Assembly (NCBI GenBank): GCA_017431685.1
Contig: JAFRKO010000027.1
Span: 31,687 to 95,686, forward strand
Direction of reading: 5' to 3'
Length of the DNA: 64,000 nt
Source of the DNA: Mogibacterium sp.
GTDB lineage: Bacteria > Bacillota > Clostridia > Peptostreptococcales > Anaerovoracaceae
Shown here: positions 44,806 through 54,522 of the stretch, piece after piece
Layout of the letters: the number at the start of each line of letters is the position of its first letter
Numbering within the stretch: position 1 is the first letter of the stretch
Program-made: the position numbers and the translations under genes
The notes under the pieces: model-generated
The model's input: only the letters and a program-made list of their open reading frames with translations
What the model was told of the DNA's origin: nothing
Databases searched by the model: none

Positions 44806-47625
44806 ATGGTAAAGGAAGTAAACCCTAAGATCCATGTCAACGAGAGAGACTATCCGGTCATCGAGCATAGGTGTGATGATCCTGAAAAGAAAAAGCTCGT
44901 AAAGAAGCTCGCTGTAATGATCACAGACAACATCCCGCGCAAGCTGCCGGGCGGAATGAAGGAAAATCACATGGACTTCTGGATTCTCGACAGACTGCTT
45001 ACAAAGGAAGAAGTGAAGTTCATGCTGAGCTTCAAAAAGCGCCGCGTCGGTTATACCACGGCCGAGCTTGCGGAGCGCAATAAGATGAGCATTGAAGAGG
45101 CTCAGAAGATAATCGATCACCTTATCTGGATCGGAATAGTTGAACAGAACAGAGATAACCCTGACCAGCACATCCAGTACTGGATCCCTAAATGGGTAGT
45201 AGGTTCCGGTGAGTATATGGTAGAACATCCGATGCTCTGCGAAACTAATCCGGAAGTCGCTACCATGTTCAACCTAGCGCCGCAGGAGCCGCTTGAGCTC
45301 GCTGCAAAGCTGATACCTCCAGGAGGGGCAGGTATAGGAATGCATGTTATACCGGTTGAAAAGGCTATCGAGGGAGAAGTTCAGTCTGCAAGTGTTGAAC
45401 ATCTGTCGCACTGGCTGCAGAAGTATGACAAGTTCTGCACAATGGTATGCGCCTGCCGCAAGGCTCAGAGAGTCAGAGGTGAAGGTGTGGGCGATATTGA
45501 GGGCTACATGTGCATTGGCCTTGGCGACATAGCTGAGTTCCTGGTAGAGACGGGCAAGGACGCGCATTATATTACACGTGAAGAGGCTATGGAGATCATC
45601 GAGCGTGCTGAACGCAAGGGTTATGTTCACCAGATCACAAACCTTGACGGTCCGGACCGCATAGTCGGAATCTGCAACTGCTCGCCTGGCAGCTGCTACG
45701 GACTCAGAACATCACAGCTCTTCAATACTCCAAATATGTCAAGATCTGCTTACCGTGCACATGTCGACCCTGAAAAGTGCGAGGCGTGCGGAAAGTGCGT
45801 AGAAGTATGTCCTGCAGGAGCTGCCAGACTCGGTCAGAAGCTCTGCCGCGCTGATGGTTCCAAGGTCATGTATCCTATGCACGACCTGCCTGATGACAAC
45901 ATCTGGGGCGAGGATAAGTGGAATTACAATTACAGAGACACAAATAAAATCAATTGCTATGACAGTGGCACATCACCTTGCAAGACGGCATGCCCGGCTC
46001 ATATTGCTGTACAGGGATATCTTCAGATGGCAAAGGAAGGCCGCTATGAAGAGGCTGTTGAGCTGATCCGCCAGGACAACCCGTTTCCTGCAGTATGCGG
46101 TGCGGTTTGCAATAAGCGCTGTGAGGACCGCTGCACAAGAGGAACACTTGATGATCCGGTATCGATAGATGAAGTCAAGAAGTTCCTCACTCAGTGGGAG
46201 TTCAAAAATCTGGATGCATTCGTTCCGGTCTGTGACAATATGGACGGCAGGCAGTGGGATGAGATTCCTATCGCTGTTATCGGCTCCGGCCCTGCAGGAC
46301 TTTCCGCTGCATATTACCTCAGAAAAGACGGCTATCCGGTCACGGTCTTTGAAAAAGAGAAGGCACCGGGCGGCATGATGATGCATGGCCTGCCTGAATT
46401 CAGACTTGAAAAGGATGTGCTCGGAGGCGAGATCGAGATCTTACGCAGAATGGGCGTAGAGTTCAAATGCGGAGTCGAGGTCGGCAAGGACGTTACCATT
46501 CAGCAGCTGAGAGAACAGGGCTATAAGGCATTCTTCATCGGCATCGGACTCCAGAGCGGCGGAAAGCTCGGCATTCCGGGAGAAGAAGCAAAGGGCGTTA
46601 TATCCGGCATAGACTTCATGAAGAGTGTAAATCTTGAGGGTAAGAAAGATCTCAAGGGTAAGGTTGTAGTTATCGGCGGCGGAAACATAGGCGCGGATGT
46701 AGCAAGAACAGCTGTCAGAGCCGGAGCTAAGAGTGTTGACCTCTATTGCCTTGAGTCATATGAAGAGATGCCGATGGGCGTTGAAGACCAGAGCGAGTGT
46801 GAGGCTGAAGGCATCACCATACATGCAGGATGGGGACAGACGGAAGTCATCGTTAAAAACGGAAAGTGCGCGGGCATCAGATTCCGCAAGTGCGTATCTG
46901 TCAAGAACGCTGAAGGAAGATTCGATCCTGCGTTCGATGATTCCGTAACAGAAGAAGCTAAATGTGACACAGTACTCTTCTGTATCGGTCAGAAGCCGGA
47001 CTGGGGCAAACTGCTCGAAGGCACAAAGGCAGAACTCAGCCCGAGAGGCTTCGTTATTGCTGATCCTGTTACACTTCAGACCGCAGAGCCTGACATCTTC
47101 GTCGGCGGAGACGTATACACAGGTCAGAAGTTCGTTATTGATGCTATCGCTGCCGGAAGAACTGCGATGGTATCCATCAACAGATACGTGCATCCGGGGC
47201 AGTCGATGACGATCGGCAGAGACCTGAGAGAGTTTATCGAGCTCGACAGAGACGATATCAGCATTTCACCTCTTTCATATGACAATGCAGGACGCCAGAA
47301 GCCTGGTCATAAAGACGGAAAGCCGGGGGCAACATTCGACGATATGAGGCTGCCTCTGACAGACGAGCAGGTAAAGATCGAGGCTTCGCGCTGTCTCAAA
47401 TGCGGCGCGAGCTGGGTAGATCTCAACCAGTGCATCGGATGCGGACTGTGCACAACACGCTGCCAGTTTGACGCGATACATCTTACCAGGGATATTCCTG
47501 CAGCAAGCGACATGCATTTCGCTGAAGATATGATGAAGGTAGTCGGCCCGAATGTACTGAAGAGAGGATTCAGGATCATTAAGAAGAAAGTCACAGGAAA
47601 ATCGGATTATCCGACTATGCAGTAA
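44806..47625 (+). CDS. Large Fe-S flavoprotein: winged-helix-like/ferredoxin N-terminus + GltD-like NAD(P) oxidoreductase
   Basis: A 939-residue multidomain protein. Residues about 75-120 (YTTAELAERNKMSIEEAQKIIDHLIWIGIVEQ) look like a winged helix; about 195-310 contain cysteine motifs CACRKAQR and CNCSPGSCYG; a ferredoxin motif CEACGKCVEVCP follows near 325. From about 390 it is like the glutamate synthase small subunit/NfnB: CPAHIAVQGYLQ, CGAVCNKRCEDRC, FAD motif VIGSGPAGLSAAYYL (about 489), NAD(P) motif VIGGGNIGADVARTA (about 620), and GGDVYTG. A second ferredoxin motif CIGCGLCTTRC is near 877. It probably moves electrons between NAD(P)H and ferredoxin-like centres. Partner and substrate are unknown. 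GGAGGGAG precedes the ATG. Confidence 0.85.
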   Translation: MVKEVNPKIHVNERDYPVIEHRCDDPEKKKLVKKLAVMITDNIPRKLPGGMKENHMDFWILDRLLTKEEVKFMLSFKKRRVGYTTAELAERNKMSIEEAQKIIDHLIWIGIVEQNRDNPDQHIQYWIPKWVVGSGEYMVEHPMLCETNPEVATMFNLAPQEPLELAAKLIPPGGAGIGMHVIPVEKAIEGEVQSASVEHLSHWLQKYDKFCTMVCACRKAQRVRGEGVGDIEGYMCIGLGDIAEFLVETGKDAHYITREEAMEIIERAERKGYVHQITNLDGPDRIVGICNCSPGSCYGLRTSQLFNTPNMSRSAYRAHVDPEKCEACGKCVEVCPAGAARLGQKLCRADGSKVMYPMHDLPDDNIWGEDKWNYNYRDTNKINCYDSGTSPCKTACPAHIAVQGYLQMAKEGRYEEAVELIRQDNPFPAVCGAVCNKRCEDRCTRGTLDDPVSIDEVKKFLTQWEFKNLDAFVPVCDNMDGRQWDEIPIAVIGSGPAGLSAAYYLRKDGYPVTVFEKEKAPGGMMMHGLPEFRLEKDVLGGEIEILRRMGVEFKCGVEVGKDVTIQQLREQGYKAFFIGIGLQSGGKLGIPGEEAKGVISGIDFMKSVNLEGKKDLKGKVVVIGGGNIGADVARTAVRAGAKSVDLYCLESYEEMPMGVEDQSECEAEGITIHAGWGQTEVIVKNGKCAGIRFRKCVSVKNAEGRFDPAFDDSVTEEAKCDTVLFCIGQKPDWGKLLEGTKAELSPRGFVIADPVTLQTAEPDIFVGGDVYTGQKFVIDAIAAGRTAMVSINRYVHPGQSMTIGRDLREFIELDRDDISISPLSYDNAGRQKPGHKDGKPGATFDDMRLPLTDEQVKIEASRCLKCGASWVDLNQCIGCGLCTTRCQFDAIHLTRDIPAASDMHFAEDMMKVVGPNVLKRGFRIIKKKVTGKSDYPTMQ

Positions 47626-47638
47626 GACAAAAAGCAAT

Positions 47639-47668
47639 ACAGCTGCTCATATAGAGCAGCTGTAATTT
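47639..47668. terminator. Bidirectional terminator
   Basis: ACAGCTGCTC / GAGCAGCTGT with a five-base loop, followed by AATTTTT on the + strand and by ATTGCTTTTT on the - strand. It separates two convergent genes. Confidence 0.85.
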
Positions 47669-47684
47669 TTATAATCAGTAATTT

Positions 47685-48494
47685 TTAGAGTCCGCATTTA
47701 GCAACATACGTTACATCAGCAGGAAGGCCGAGATCACGATCCGTAACAGGCTCGAAGCTCCATCTTGGGGCTGTCGGCCTTACAGCCCACATTACGGCAT
47801 AAAAATTGAACATAACTATACCATAGTTGAGAAGCCTGTCCGCCTCGGATGTCATGTCGTCAGGCAGACCCACCAGTGAGATCTGATCGTTATCAACTAT
47901 GATTCTGTATGGCTGCAGGTTCTGGAATGACTGTGCGTGAGCAATGGCTCTGAGTCCGTCCTCGAGTTCGTTGTACCAGAGATCAGTGTCGATATCCTGA
48001 CCGAATCTGAAACCATCAGTCATCTCATCGAGGGACTTTTTAGGAGCCTTCTTTTCATCGTTATCAGGATCCCTGTATCCGAACGCGACTACACAGGCAA
48101 CGACTTTGTCTGTATCTTCTCCGAGAGCTTTCTTAGCTTCATCAGCATCGTTTATGGTCTGCCAGCAGGCGGCCAGTCCGAGCTCTGTCAATTTGAGAGT
48201 AAGACCCTGGGCAATATATCCGGCATTTTCGAGATAATGATCTGCTACCTCGGAGTAGATTACCATGTATGCAGGCGCCTTGATACAGAATCCGTTGTAT
48301 CCTACGCTCTTCTTGAGCTCTTCCCAGACAGTGCCGATGTAGAACTTCAGCTCAGTTTCGATATCATCTACGAGATCGCTCTCGTCCTCTTCGTAATATG
48401 TCAGCAATTCAGTAAGAACACTGTCTTCGACTTTTCTGGCGGAAAAGCCCCTGCAGGAATTTCTCTTTTTTACAATATCCTCATAATATTCCAT
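47685..48494 (-). CDS. Nitroreductase-family flavoprotein
   Basis: A 269-residue protein starting KKRNSCRGFSARKV, the FMN-binding entry motif of the nitroreductase fold, with NAGYIAQGLTLKLTELGLAACW (the second family block) and VVAFGYRDPDNDEKKAPKKSLDEM. The long C-terminal part (AIAHAQSFQNLQPYRIIVDNDQISLVG) repeats features of the putative nitroreductase TM1586-like group, which binds FMN in one chain. The electron acceptor is unknown. AGGTGG precedes the ATG. It is divergent from ptb. Confidence 0.82.
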   Translation of the reverse strand: MEYYEDIVKKRNSCRGFSARKVEDSVLTELLTYYEEDESDLVDDIETELKFYIGTVWEELKKSVGYNGFCIKAPAYMVIYSEVADHYLENAGYIAQGLTLKLTELGLAACWQTINDADEAKKALGEDTDKVVACVVAFGYRDPDNDEKKAPKKSLDEMTDGFRFGQDIDTDLWYNELEDGLRAIAHAQSFQNLQPYRIIVDNDQISLVGLPDDMTSEADRLLNYGIVMFNFYAVMWAVRPTAPRWSFEPVTDRDLGLPADVTYVAKCGL

Positions 48495-48631
48495 TCTTCC
48501 ACCTCAACCACATTTTTTTTAATCAATCAAAAAATATCCACGAAGATTGTATCATTCACATAGCGGTTTTTCAATCTATACTATATTTATGTATAAAGAT
48601 AAGTGTGCTACAATATATATTGAAAATTAAT

Positions 48632-48647
48632 GGATATTATAATATCC
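48632..48647 (+). promoter_or_regulatory. 16-bp perfect palindrome over the ptb -10 element
   Basis: GGATATTATAATATCC is its own complement, and its centre forms TATAAT (48638-48643). A regulator binding here would block the ptb promoter. The -35 box is not clear. Confidence 0.5.
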
Positions 48648-48673
48648 GAAACACATGAAGAGGGAGGATAGTT

Positions 48674-49576
48674 ATGCTTAAAAACTTCAAAGAAATGGCT
48701 GAACTGGTAAAGGCAAACCCTGTAAAAAAGAAAATCGTTCTCTGCTGCGCTCACGACGAGCACTCGCTCGATGCAGTTTATGAAGCTTTCAGGGAAGGAA
48801 TCGTCGAACCTGTATTCGTAGGTAAAGAAGATGAAATCAAGGCGATCTGTGCTGAGCACGGATTCGACTTCGGTGATGTTACTATCTACAATGAGGACGA
48901 TGATGTAGAGGCTGCAAAGAAAGCTGTAGCACTCATCCGCGAAGGCAAGGGCGATTTTCTCATGAAGGGCCGCATGCAGACAGCAGACCTCCTGAGACAG
49001 GTCGTGAATAAGGAAACCGGCCTTCAGGTAGGAAAGATTATGTCTCATGTAGGGCTTTTCCAGGTGCCGAATTATCATAAAGTAGTAGTGCTGACAGACG
49101 GAGGAATGCTGCTGCAGCCGGATCTCGAGCAGAAGGTCAAGATCATCAACAACGCTGTTGATGTGCTTCACGCTCTCGGTTATGAAGATCCGAAGGTTGG
49201 TGTTATGTGCGGGGCTGAGGTTCTTAACAAGAAGGCGCAGGAGTCTGTAGATGCTGCAGCTCTGAAAGAGATGAACCAGAAAGGCGAAATTAAAGGATGC
49301 ACAGTTGAAGGACCGATCTCATATGATATCGCTCTCAGCAAGGAAATCGCTGAATTCAAGAAGTTCGACAGCCCTGTAGCAGGTGAAGTCGATGCGATGA
49401 TCATGCCTTCTATGGCAACAGGAAACATGGTAGGCAAGTCCTGGACTGTCAGCAGCAATGGAATGATGGCCGGAATTATTGTTGGAGCAAAGGCGCCGAT
49501 CGTTCTTACATCCAGAGGATCCAGTGCAGAGGAGAAATTCTACTCAATCGTTCTCGCAGCAGCGGCTTCTGTTTAA
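48674..49576 (+). CDS. ptb: Phosphate butyryltransferase (phosphate acyltransferase family)
   Basis: Converts butyryl-CoA (or a related acyl-CoA) and phosphate to acyl phosphate. The 300 residues match the short Ptb group rather than Pta: FLMKGRMQTADLLRQVVNKE, GLFQVPNYHKVVVLTDGGM and a C-terminal MATGNMVGKSW...APIVLTSRGSS. GGGAGG lies just upstream of the ATG. The usual partner, butyrate kinase, is absent: the next gene is a GH2 glycosidase. Acetyl and branched-chain acyl groups are alternative substrates. Confidence 0.88.
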   Translation: MLKNFKEMAELVKANPVKKKIVLCCAHDEHSLDAVYEAFREGIVEPVFVGKEDEIKAICAEHGFDFGDVTIYNEDDDVEAAKKAVALIREGKGDFLMKGRMQTADLLRQVVNKETGLQVGKIMSHVGLFQVPNYHKVVVLTDGGMLLQPDLEQKVKIINNAVDVLHALGYEDPKVGVMCGAEVLNKKAQESVDAAALKEMNQKGEIKGCTVEGPISYDIALSKEIAEFKKFDSPVAGEVDAMIMPSMATGNMVGKSWTVSSNGMMAGIIVGAKAPIVLTSRGSSAEEKFYSIVLAAAASV

Positions 49577-49582
49577 TATAAC

Positions 49583-49633
49583 GTAAAGGAAGCTTTACAT
49601 ATTTTGTCTGCGGTAACGTAAAGAAAACTTTAC
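49583..49633 (+). promoter_or_regulatory. Two tandem operators before the GH2 gene
   Basis: GTAAAG-GAAG-CTTTAC (49583-49598) and GTAAAG-AAAA-CTTTAC (49618-49633), centres 35 bases apart. The identity extends further: TAAC precedes and AT follows both. The second copy ends two bases before the ribosome-binding site GGAG. Two identical half-site designs at this spacing suggest co-operative binding or DNA looping by a dedicated repressor. Confidence 0.65.
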
Positions 49634-49646
49634 ATGGAGTGTTGAT

Positions 49647-51299
49647 ATGATGACGAAATGGGAAGATGCTTATCCTAGGCCTCAGCTGGTAAGGGACAGA
49701 TGGCTGAGCCTTGATGGAGAATGGACGTTCAGTATCAAAAAATATAATGAGGCGGGCTTGCCTCCAAAGCCGAAGACAATAAACGTACCTTTCTGTCCTG
49801 AAAGCATATTGTCGGGATTAAACAGACTCACCCGAAAGGATGAACTTATGCTGTATGGCCGCGGTTTCAGGATCCCGGAAGAGTGGGAGGGCATGAGACT
49901 TCTCCTCCATCTTGGCGCCGTAGATCAGACTGCAAATGTATATGTTGACGGCAAGTATGCCGGCTCCCATGAGGGCGGATATCTTCCGTTCAGCTTTGAT
50001 ATCACTGAACTGCTCAACGAGGGTAAAGGCATTATCCATAGTGTGATTGTTGAGGCGCGCGACAGTCTCGATCATAAGTACCCATGGGGCAAGCAGAAAG
50101 CCAGGAGCGGGGGCATGTGGTATACACCTGTATCCGGTATCTGGCAGAGCGTCTGGCTTGAACCAGTGCCTGAAAAACACATTACGTCTCTCGAGATAGA
50201 CAACGGACTGGATTGGGTCAATATCAAGGCATACGGTATCACAGACGGTACGGTGGAGCTCTGCGGTAAAACTTATGAGCTGGCAGACGCGACGGAAGGA
50301 GAGAATCCTTGTGCCTCAGTACGCATAGACATAGATAAGCCTGTACTCTGGACACCGGAGAACCCTCATCTCTACGAGTTCAGTATCATGAGCGGCGATG
50401 ACAGAGTCAGATCGTATTTTGCGCTGCGTACTCTGACCATAGAAGATAAAGGGGGATGCACGAGGTTGTGCCTCAATGGTTTGCCATACTTCTTTAACGG
50501 GGTGCTCGATCAGGGTTATTGGCATGACGGCATCTATACGCCTTCGTCGCCTGATAAATATGCTGAAGACATACTTGCTATGAAGTCACTCGGATACAAT
50601 ACCCTGAGAAAGCATATAAAGATAGAACCGGAGATTTTCTATTATGAGTGCGACAGGCTTGGAATGGCTGTGTTCCAGGACATGGTAAACAATTCGGATT
50701 ACTCTTTCCTGACGGACTCATTGCTTCCGATGATAGGAAGAAACAAGCTTGACGATAAAGATATACACGACGATCCTGAAAACAGGATGATATTCATGGA
50801 TTCAATGGAAGGCACTGTAAAGGCTCTCCGTAATCATCCTTCAATCTGCTACTGGACGATCTTCAATGAAGGCTGGGGACAGTTCGATGCAGATGCGGCA
50901 TATGACAGGCTGAAAGAACTTGACAGCACCAGATTCGTCGACAGCACATCAGGCTGGTTCTGGCAGAACAAAAGCGATGTAGACAGTTACCATGTTTACT
51001 TTAAAAAGGTCGACCTGACGCCGGGCGACAGACCTCTTGTACTGAGTGAGTTTGGCGGATATGCGTGCAAGCTTCCGGGCTATTACTATGGCGGAAGGAG
51101 AGATTACGGCTACAGGAAATGTGCTGACAGAGCAGCCCTGCAGAAATATATCACACGGCTATACAAGGAGGAGATAGAACCACTTAAGGCGAAAGGCCTG
51201 AGTGCAGCAATCTACACCCAGCTCTCTGATGTCGAAGATGAGACGAACGGGCTGCTCACATATGACCGTGAGATAAAGAAAGTTGACAATATCTTTTAA
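49647..51299 (+). CDS. Glycoside hydrolase family 2 protein (beta-glucuronidase/galactosidase-like)
   Basis: A 550-residue cytoplasmic GH2 enzyme: sugar-binding domain (SLDGEWTFSIK, VPFCPESILSG), immunoglobulin-like domain, and TIM barrel with acid/base E408 in TIFNEGWGQFD and nucleophile E468 in LSEFGGYA. The barrel entry FFNGVLDQGYW replaces the usual GVNRHE motif, as in the short intracellular GH2 group. It is about half the length of the LacZ-like enzyme at 41714, lacking the C-terminal beta domains. The true sugar (glucuronide, mannoside, galactoside) is not clear. GGAG is seven bases before the ATG. Two palindromic operators lie just upstream. Confidence 0.85.
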   Translation: MMTKWEDAYPRPQLVRDRWLSLDGEWTFSIKKYNEAGLPPKPKTINVPFCPESILSGLNRLTRKDELMLYGRGFRIPEEWEGMRLLLHLGAVDQTANVYVDGKYAGSHEGGYLPFSFDITELLNEGKGIIHSVIVEARDSLDHKYPWGKQKARSGGMWYTPVSGIWQSVWLEPVPEKHITSLEIDNGLDWVNIKAYGITDGTVELCGKTYELADATEGENPCASVRIDIDKPVLWTPENPHLYEFSIMSGDDRVRSYFALRTLTIEDKGGCTRLCLNGLPYFFNGVLDQGYWHDGIYTPSSPDKYAEDILAMKSLGYNTLRKHIKIEPEIFYYECDRLGMAVFQDMVNNSDYSFLTDSLLPMIGRNKLDDKDIHDDPENRMIFMDSMEGTVKALRNHPSICYWTIFNEGWGQFDADAAYDRLKELDSTRFVDSTSGWFWQNKSDVDSYHVYFKKVDLTPGDRPLVLSEFGGYACKLPGYYYGGRRDYGYRKCADRAALQKYITRLYKEEIEPLKAKGLSAAIYTQLSDVEDETNGLLTYDREIKKVDNIF

Positions 51300-51310
51300 C
51301 AGGTAATGTA

Positions 51311-51343
51311 AAAAAGTCGATGCCTCAGGGCATCGACTTTTTT
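51311..51343. terminator. Bidirectional terminator between GH2 and serA
   Basis: AAAAAGTCGATGCC / GGCATCGACTTTTT with a TCAG loop; T tracts on both strands. Confidence 0.93.
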
Positions 51344-51371
51344 GTTTTTGCTTTGATCCGGACGTGTTCTT

Positions 51372-52508
51372 TTACAGAACTCTTGCCTTGATGATGCAGT
51401 CGCAGCTGAATGGCTCTGTGCCTGCTGCAACGTCAGCGATGAAGTAACCGAAGTCGTTAGCTCTGTTCTTTGCTCCTGCAAATCCTGCAAGCTTGTCTCC
51501 GTAGAATGCTTCCATCTTAGCCTTAACTTCATCTGCTGTCTTATCGCACTTAACTACGAAGCAGTGTCTTTCCTCTCCGCACTTCTCAAGCGTTACTCTC
51601 GGGAAGTTAACGGAATTTACTATGTTGCCGTTGCCAAGGTAATCCATCAGCTGGTCAGTAGCCATGATAGCGCAGTTTTCTTCAGCTTCAGCAGTGGATG
51701 CTCCAAGATGAGGTGTAGCGACGATGCCCTTCTTGCCGATGTACTCAGGCTCGAGAAGGTCTGTCATGTACTTTCTCATCTTTCCGGACTCAAGAGCCTC
51801 AACTACATCGTCAACAACGATGAGGTCAGGTCTTGCGTAGTTCATGAAGATAACGCCGTCTTTCATCTTTGCGATGAGGTCCTTGTTGACCATTCCCTTT
51901 GTAGTAGGCAGGGAAGGAACATGGATAGTGATGAAGTCGCACTCAGGAACCATTTCTTCTGTGCTGTTCTTGAGCTCTACCGGTGCTGTCAGGCAAGGAT
52001 GCGGTGTGAATGCTTCGTATCCCACTACATTCATGCCGAGAGCATAAGCAGCGTTGGCGATCTTTGCTCCGATGGCACCGAGTCCGATGACGCCGAGAGT
52101 CTTGCCTGCGATTTCAGTTCCTGCGAACTGTTTCTTGCCTTTTTCAACGTTAGATGCTACATCGCCTTCGAGTGTCTGTCCCCATGCGATACCCTCATAA
52201 ATATTACGGGCACCCATGATCATGCCTGCTACTGCAAGCTCCTTAACAGCATTCGAGTTTGCGCCAGGTGTGTTGAATACAACAATACCTTTTTCAGCAC
52301 ATTTGTCTAGAGGAATGTTGTTTACGCCTGCTCCGGCTCTTCCGACAGCAAGGAGGTTGTCGGAGAGTTCCATGTCATGCATCTTGAAGGATCTTAAGAT
52401 GATACCGTTAGCCTTATCTATGTCGTCTGTAAGCTCAAACTTGTCAGTGAGTCTGCACAGACCCTTAGATGAAATGTTGTTAAGAGTACCGATATAATAC
52501 TTGTCCAT
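51372..52508 (-). CDS. serA: D-3-phosphoglycerate dehydrogenase
   Basis: First enzyme of serine synthesis. The 378 residues start at ATG 52508 (GGAGG five bases upstream); the open frame extends 15 codons earlier without a ribosome site. NAD motif LGVIGLGAIGAKIANAA, substrate region AGAGVNNIPLDKC, the catalytic arginine in NYARPDLIVVDD and the histidine in VATPHLGAS are present. The last 70 residues may form a small regulatory domain of ACT type, so serine feedback is possible. serC lies 2 kb away on the other strand, with pckA between. Confidence 0.92.
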   Translation of the reverse strand: MDKYYIGTLNNISSKGLCRLTDKFELTDDIDKANGIILRSFKMHDMELSDNLLAVGRAGAGVNNIPLDKCAEKGIVVFNTPGANSNAVKELAVAGMIMGARNIYEGIAWGQTLEGDVASNVEKGKKQFAGTEIAGKTLGVIGLGAIGAKIANAAYALGMNVVGYEAFTPHPCLTAPVELKNSTEEMVPECDFITIHVPSLPTTKGMVNKDLIAKMKDGVIFMNYARPDLIVVDDVVEALESGKMRKYMTDLLEPEYIGKKGIVATPHLGASTAEAEENCAIMATDQLMDYLGNGNIVNSVNFPRVTLEKCGEERHCFVVKCDKTADEVKAKMEAFYGDKLAGFAGAKNRANDFGYFIADVAAGTEPFSCDCIIKARVL

Positions 52509-52693
52509 TATGTCCTCCGCTTTGATTAATATAAGGTTATATATAATTAGCACTTAGTTGTATTACGAGCATATCAGCGCTTTTATGTGCCTGTGCCCAT
52601 ACACATTTAGTATATCACCAAGGCATGCTTTCATCAACACAGTAAGGCATGAACAATATGAATAATAATGAATTGGTGTATAACAAATACAAG

Positions 52694-52728
52694 TTGAAAC
52701 ATTGACATAAAATGCATAATATTATAGT
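52694..52728 (+). promoter_or_regulatory. Promoter region of pckA
   Basis: Two overlapping options: TTGAAA (52694) with TAATAT (52717) at a 17-base spacer, and TTGACA (52702) with TATAGT (52723) at 15. Both lie about 65-95 bases before the coding start. Confidence 0.5.
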
Positions 52729-52790
52729 GAGAAAAATTTGGGTTTTAGCTAAGATAATAACTACAAATGCATAAATAGGGGGGTATCTAA

Positions 52791-54404
52791 ATGGCAAAAG
52801 TAGATCTTACAAAATATGGAATCACCGGTACAACTGAACTGGTATACAATCCGTCATTCGAATTTCTTTTTGAGGAAGAAATGAAGCCTGAACTTGAAGG
52901 CTTTGACAAGGGTCAGCTTACTGAACTCGACGCAGTAAATGTAATGACAGGAATCTATACCGGACGTTCGCCTAAGGATAAATACATCGTAATGGATGAG
53001 AATTCCAAAGACACAGTATGGTGGACTACAGAAGGTTATAAGAATGACAATCACCCGATGTCGGAAGATGTATGGGCAGAAGTCAAGAAAATTGCTATTA
53101 ACGAGCTCTGCAACAAGAGACTGTTTGTAGTAGATGGATTCTGCGGGACAAACCCTGACACACGCATGGCCATACGTTTTATCATGGAGGTTGCATGGCA
53201 GGCACACTTCGTAAAGAACATGTTCATTATCCCTACAGAAGAAGAGCTTGAAAATTTCGAGCCTGATTTTGTTATATACAATGCTTCCAAGGCTAAGATT
53301 GAGAATTACAAGGAACTCGGTCTTAACAGTGAGACATGCGCAGCATTCAACATCACAAGCCGTGAGCAGGTAATCATCAACACATGGTACGGCGGCGAGA
53401 TGAAGAAGGGTATGTTCTCGATGATGAACTACTATCTCCCACTCAAGGGAATCGCTTCTATGCACTGTTCCGCTAACACAGATATGGAAGGCAAGAACAC
53501 AGCAATCTTCTTCGGCCTTTCCGGAACAGGTAAGACTACTCTTTCGACAGACCCTAAGAGACTCCTTATCGGAGACGATGAGCACGGCTGGGATGATGAA
53601 GGCGTATTCAACTTCGAGGGCGGCTGCTATGCTAAGGTAATCAATCTCGACAAGGAGTCTGAGCCTGATATCTATAACGCTATCAAGAGAGATGCTCTTC
53701 TCGAGAACGTAACTGTTGATGCTGACGGCAAGATCGACTTCGCTGACAAGAGCGTTACAGAGAATACACGTGTATCGTATCCTATCGAGCACATCCAGAA
53801 CATTGCCAAGAAGGTCAACGGCAAGTCCGCAGGTCCTCAGGCAGATAACGTAATCTTCCTCTCGGCAGACGCATTCGGAGTACTGCCTCCGGTATCGATC
53901 CTGACACCGGAACAGACACAGTACTACTTCCTCAGCGGATTTACAGCTAAGCTGGCAGGTACAGAGAGAGGAATCACAGAGCCTACACCTACATTCTCAG
54001 CCTGCTTCGGACAGGCATTCCTCGAGCTGCATCCTACAAAGTACGCAGAGGAACTCGTAAAGAGAATGGAGAAGAGCGGCGCCAAGGCTTATCTCGTCAA
54101 CACAGGCTGGAACGGAACAGGCAAGCGTATCTCCATCAAGGATACAAGAGGCATCATCGATGCAATTCTCAACGGCGATGTACTCAAGGCACCTACCAAG
54201 AAGATCCCTTACTTCGACTTTGAAGTACCGACAGAGCTTCCTGGCGTAGACCCTGGAATCCTCGATCCTAGAGATACATACGAAGATCCTGCAGTCTGGG
54301 AAGAGAAGGCTAAGGACCTCGCAGGCAGATTTATCAAGAACTTCGATAAGTATACATCGAACGATGCAGGCAAGGCCCTCGTTGCAGCTGGCCCGGCTCT
54401 GTAA
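52791..54404 (+). CDS. pckA: Phosphoenolpyruvate carboxykinase (ATP)
   Basis: Interconverts oxaloacetate + ATP and PEP + CO2 + ADP. The 537 residues hold the P-loop [16 protein letters not shown], the metal/substrate motif [32 protein letters not shown] near residue 58 and [15 protein letters not shown]-rich sequence (ATAGGGGGGTATC) precedes the ATG. In fermenting anaerobes the enzyme often runs toward oxaloacetate, feeding malate and fumarate; with the fumarase and malic enzyme at 16-19 kb this suggests a C4-acid branch, an inference. Confidence 0.96.
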   Translation: MAKVDLTKYGITGTTELVYNPSFEFLFEEEMKPELEGFDKGQLTELDAVNVMTGIYTGRSPKDKYIVMDENSKDTVWWTTEGYKNDNHPMSEDVWAEVKKIAINELCNKRLFVVDGFCGTNPDTRMAIRFIMEVAWQAHFVKNMFIIPTEEELENFEPDFVIYNASKAKIENYKELGLNSETCAAFNITSREQVIINTWYGGEMKKGMFSMMNYYLPLKGIASMHCSANTDMEGKNTAIFFGLSGTGKTTLSTDPKRLLIGDDEHGWDDEGVFNFEGGCYAKVINLDKESEPDIYNAIKRDALLENVTVDADGKIDFADKSVTENTRVSYPIEHIQNIAKKVNGKSAGPQADNVIFLSADAFGVLPPVSILTPEQTQYYFLSGFTAKLAGTERGITEPTPTFSACFGQAFLELHPTKYAEELVKRMEKSGAKAYLVNTGWNGTGKRISIKDTRGIIDAILNGDVLKAPTKKIPYFDFEVPTELPGVDPGILDPRDTYEDPAVWEEKAKDLAGRFIKNFDKYTSNDAGKALVAAGPAL

Positions 54405-54440
54405 TAATTCAGAACGGATATCACGATTCTGCCTATAAAT

Positions 54441-54522
54441 CTTCACACAAGTGAAGTATAATTCAATCAGGAAAAAAAGGCCGCTGAAGTCTAAAGTGCT
54501 TTGGCTGTCAGCGGCCCTTTTT
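54441..54522 (+). terminator. Terminator after pckA, with a possible promoter inside
   Basis: GGCCGCTGA / TCAGCGGCC (54479-54516) with a 20-base loop and CTTTTT is a good terminator, also usable on the minus strand. Upstream, the palindrome CTTCAC-ACAA-GTGAAG (54441-54456) touches TATAAT (54457-54462). If that -10 is used, the terminator would sit in the leader of serC. Confidence 0.7.

Noticed and set aside
49583..49633. The paired palindromes as the start of a CRISPR array.
   Set aside because: Only two units, a spacer of about 19 bases and no cas genes; operator sites fit better.
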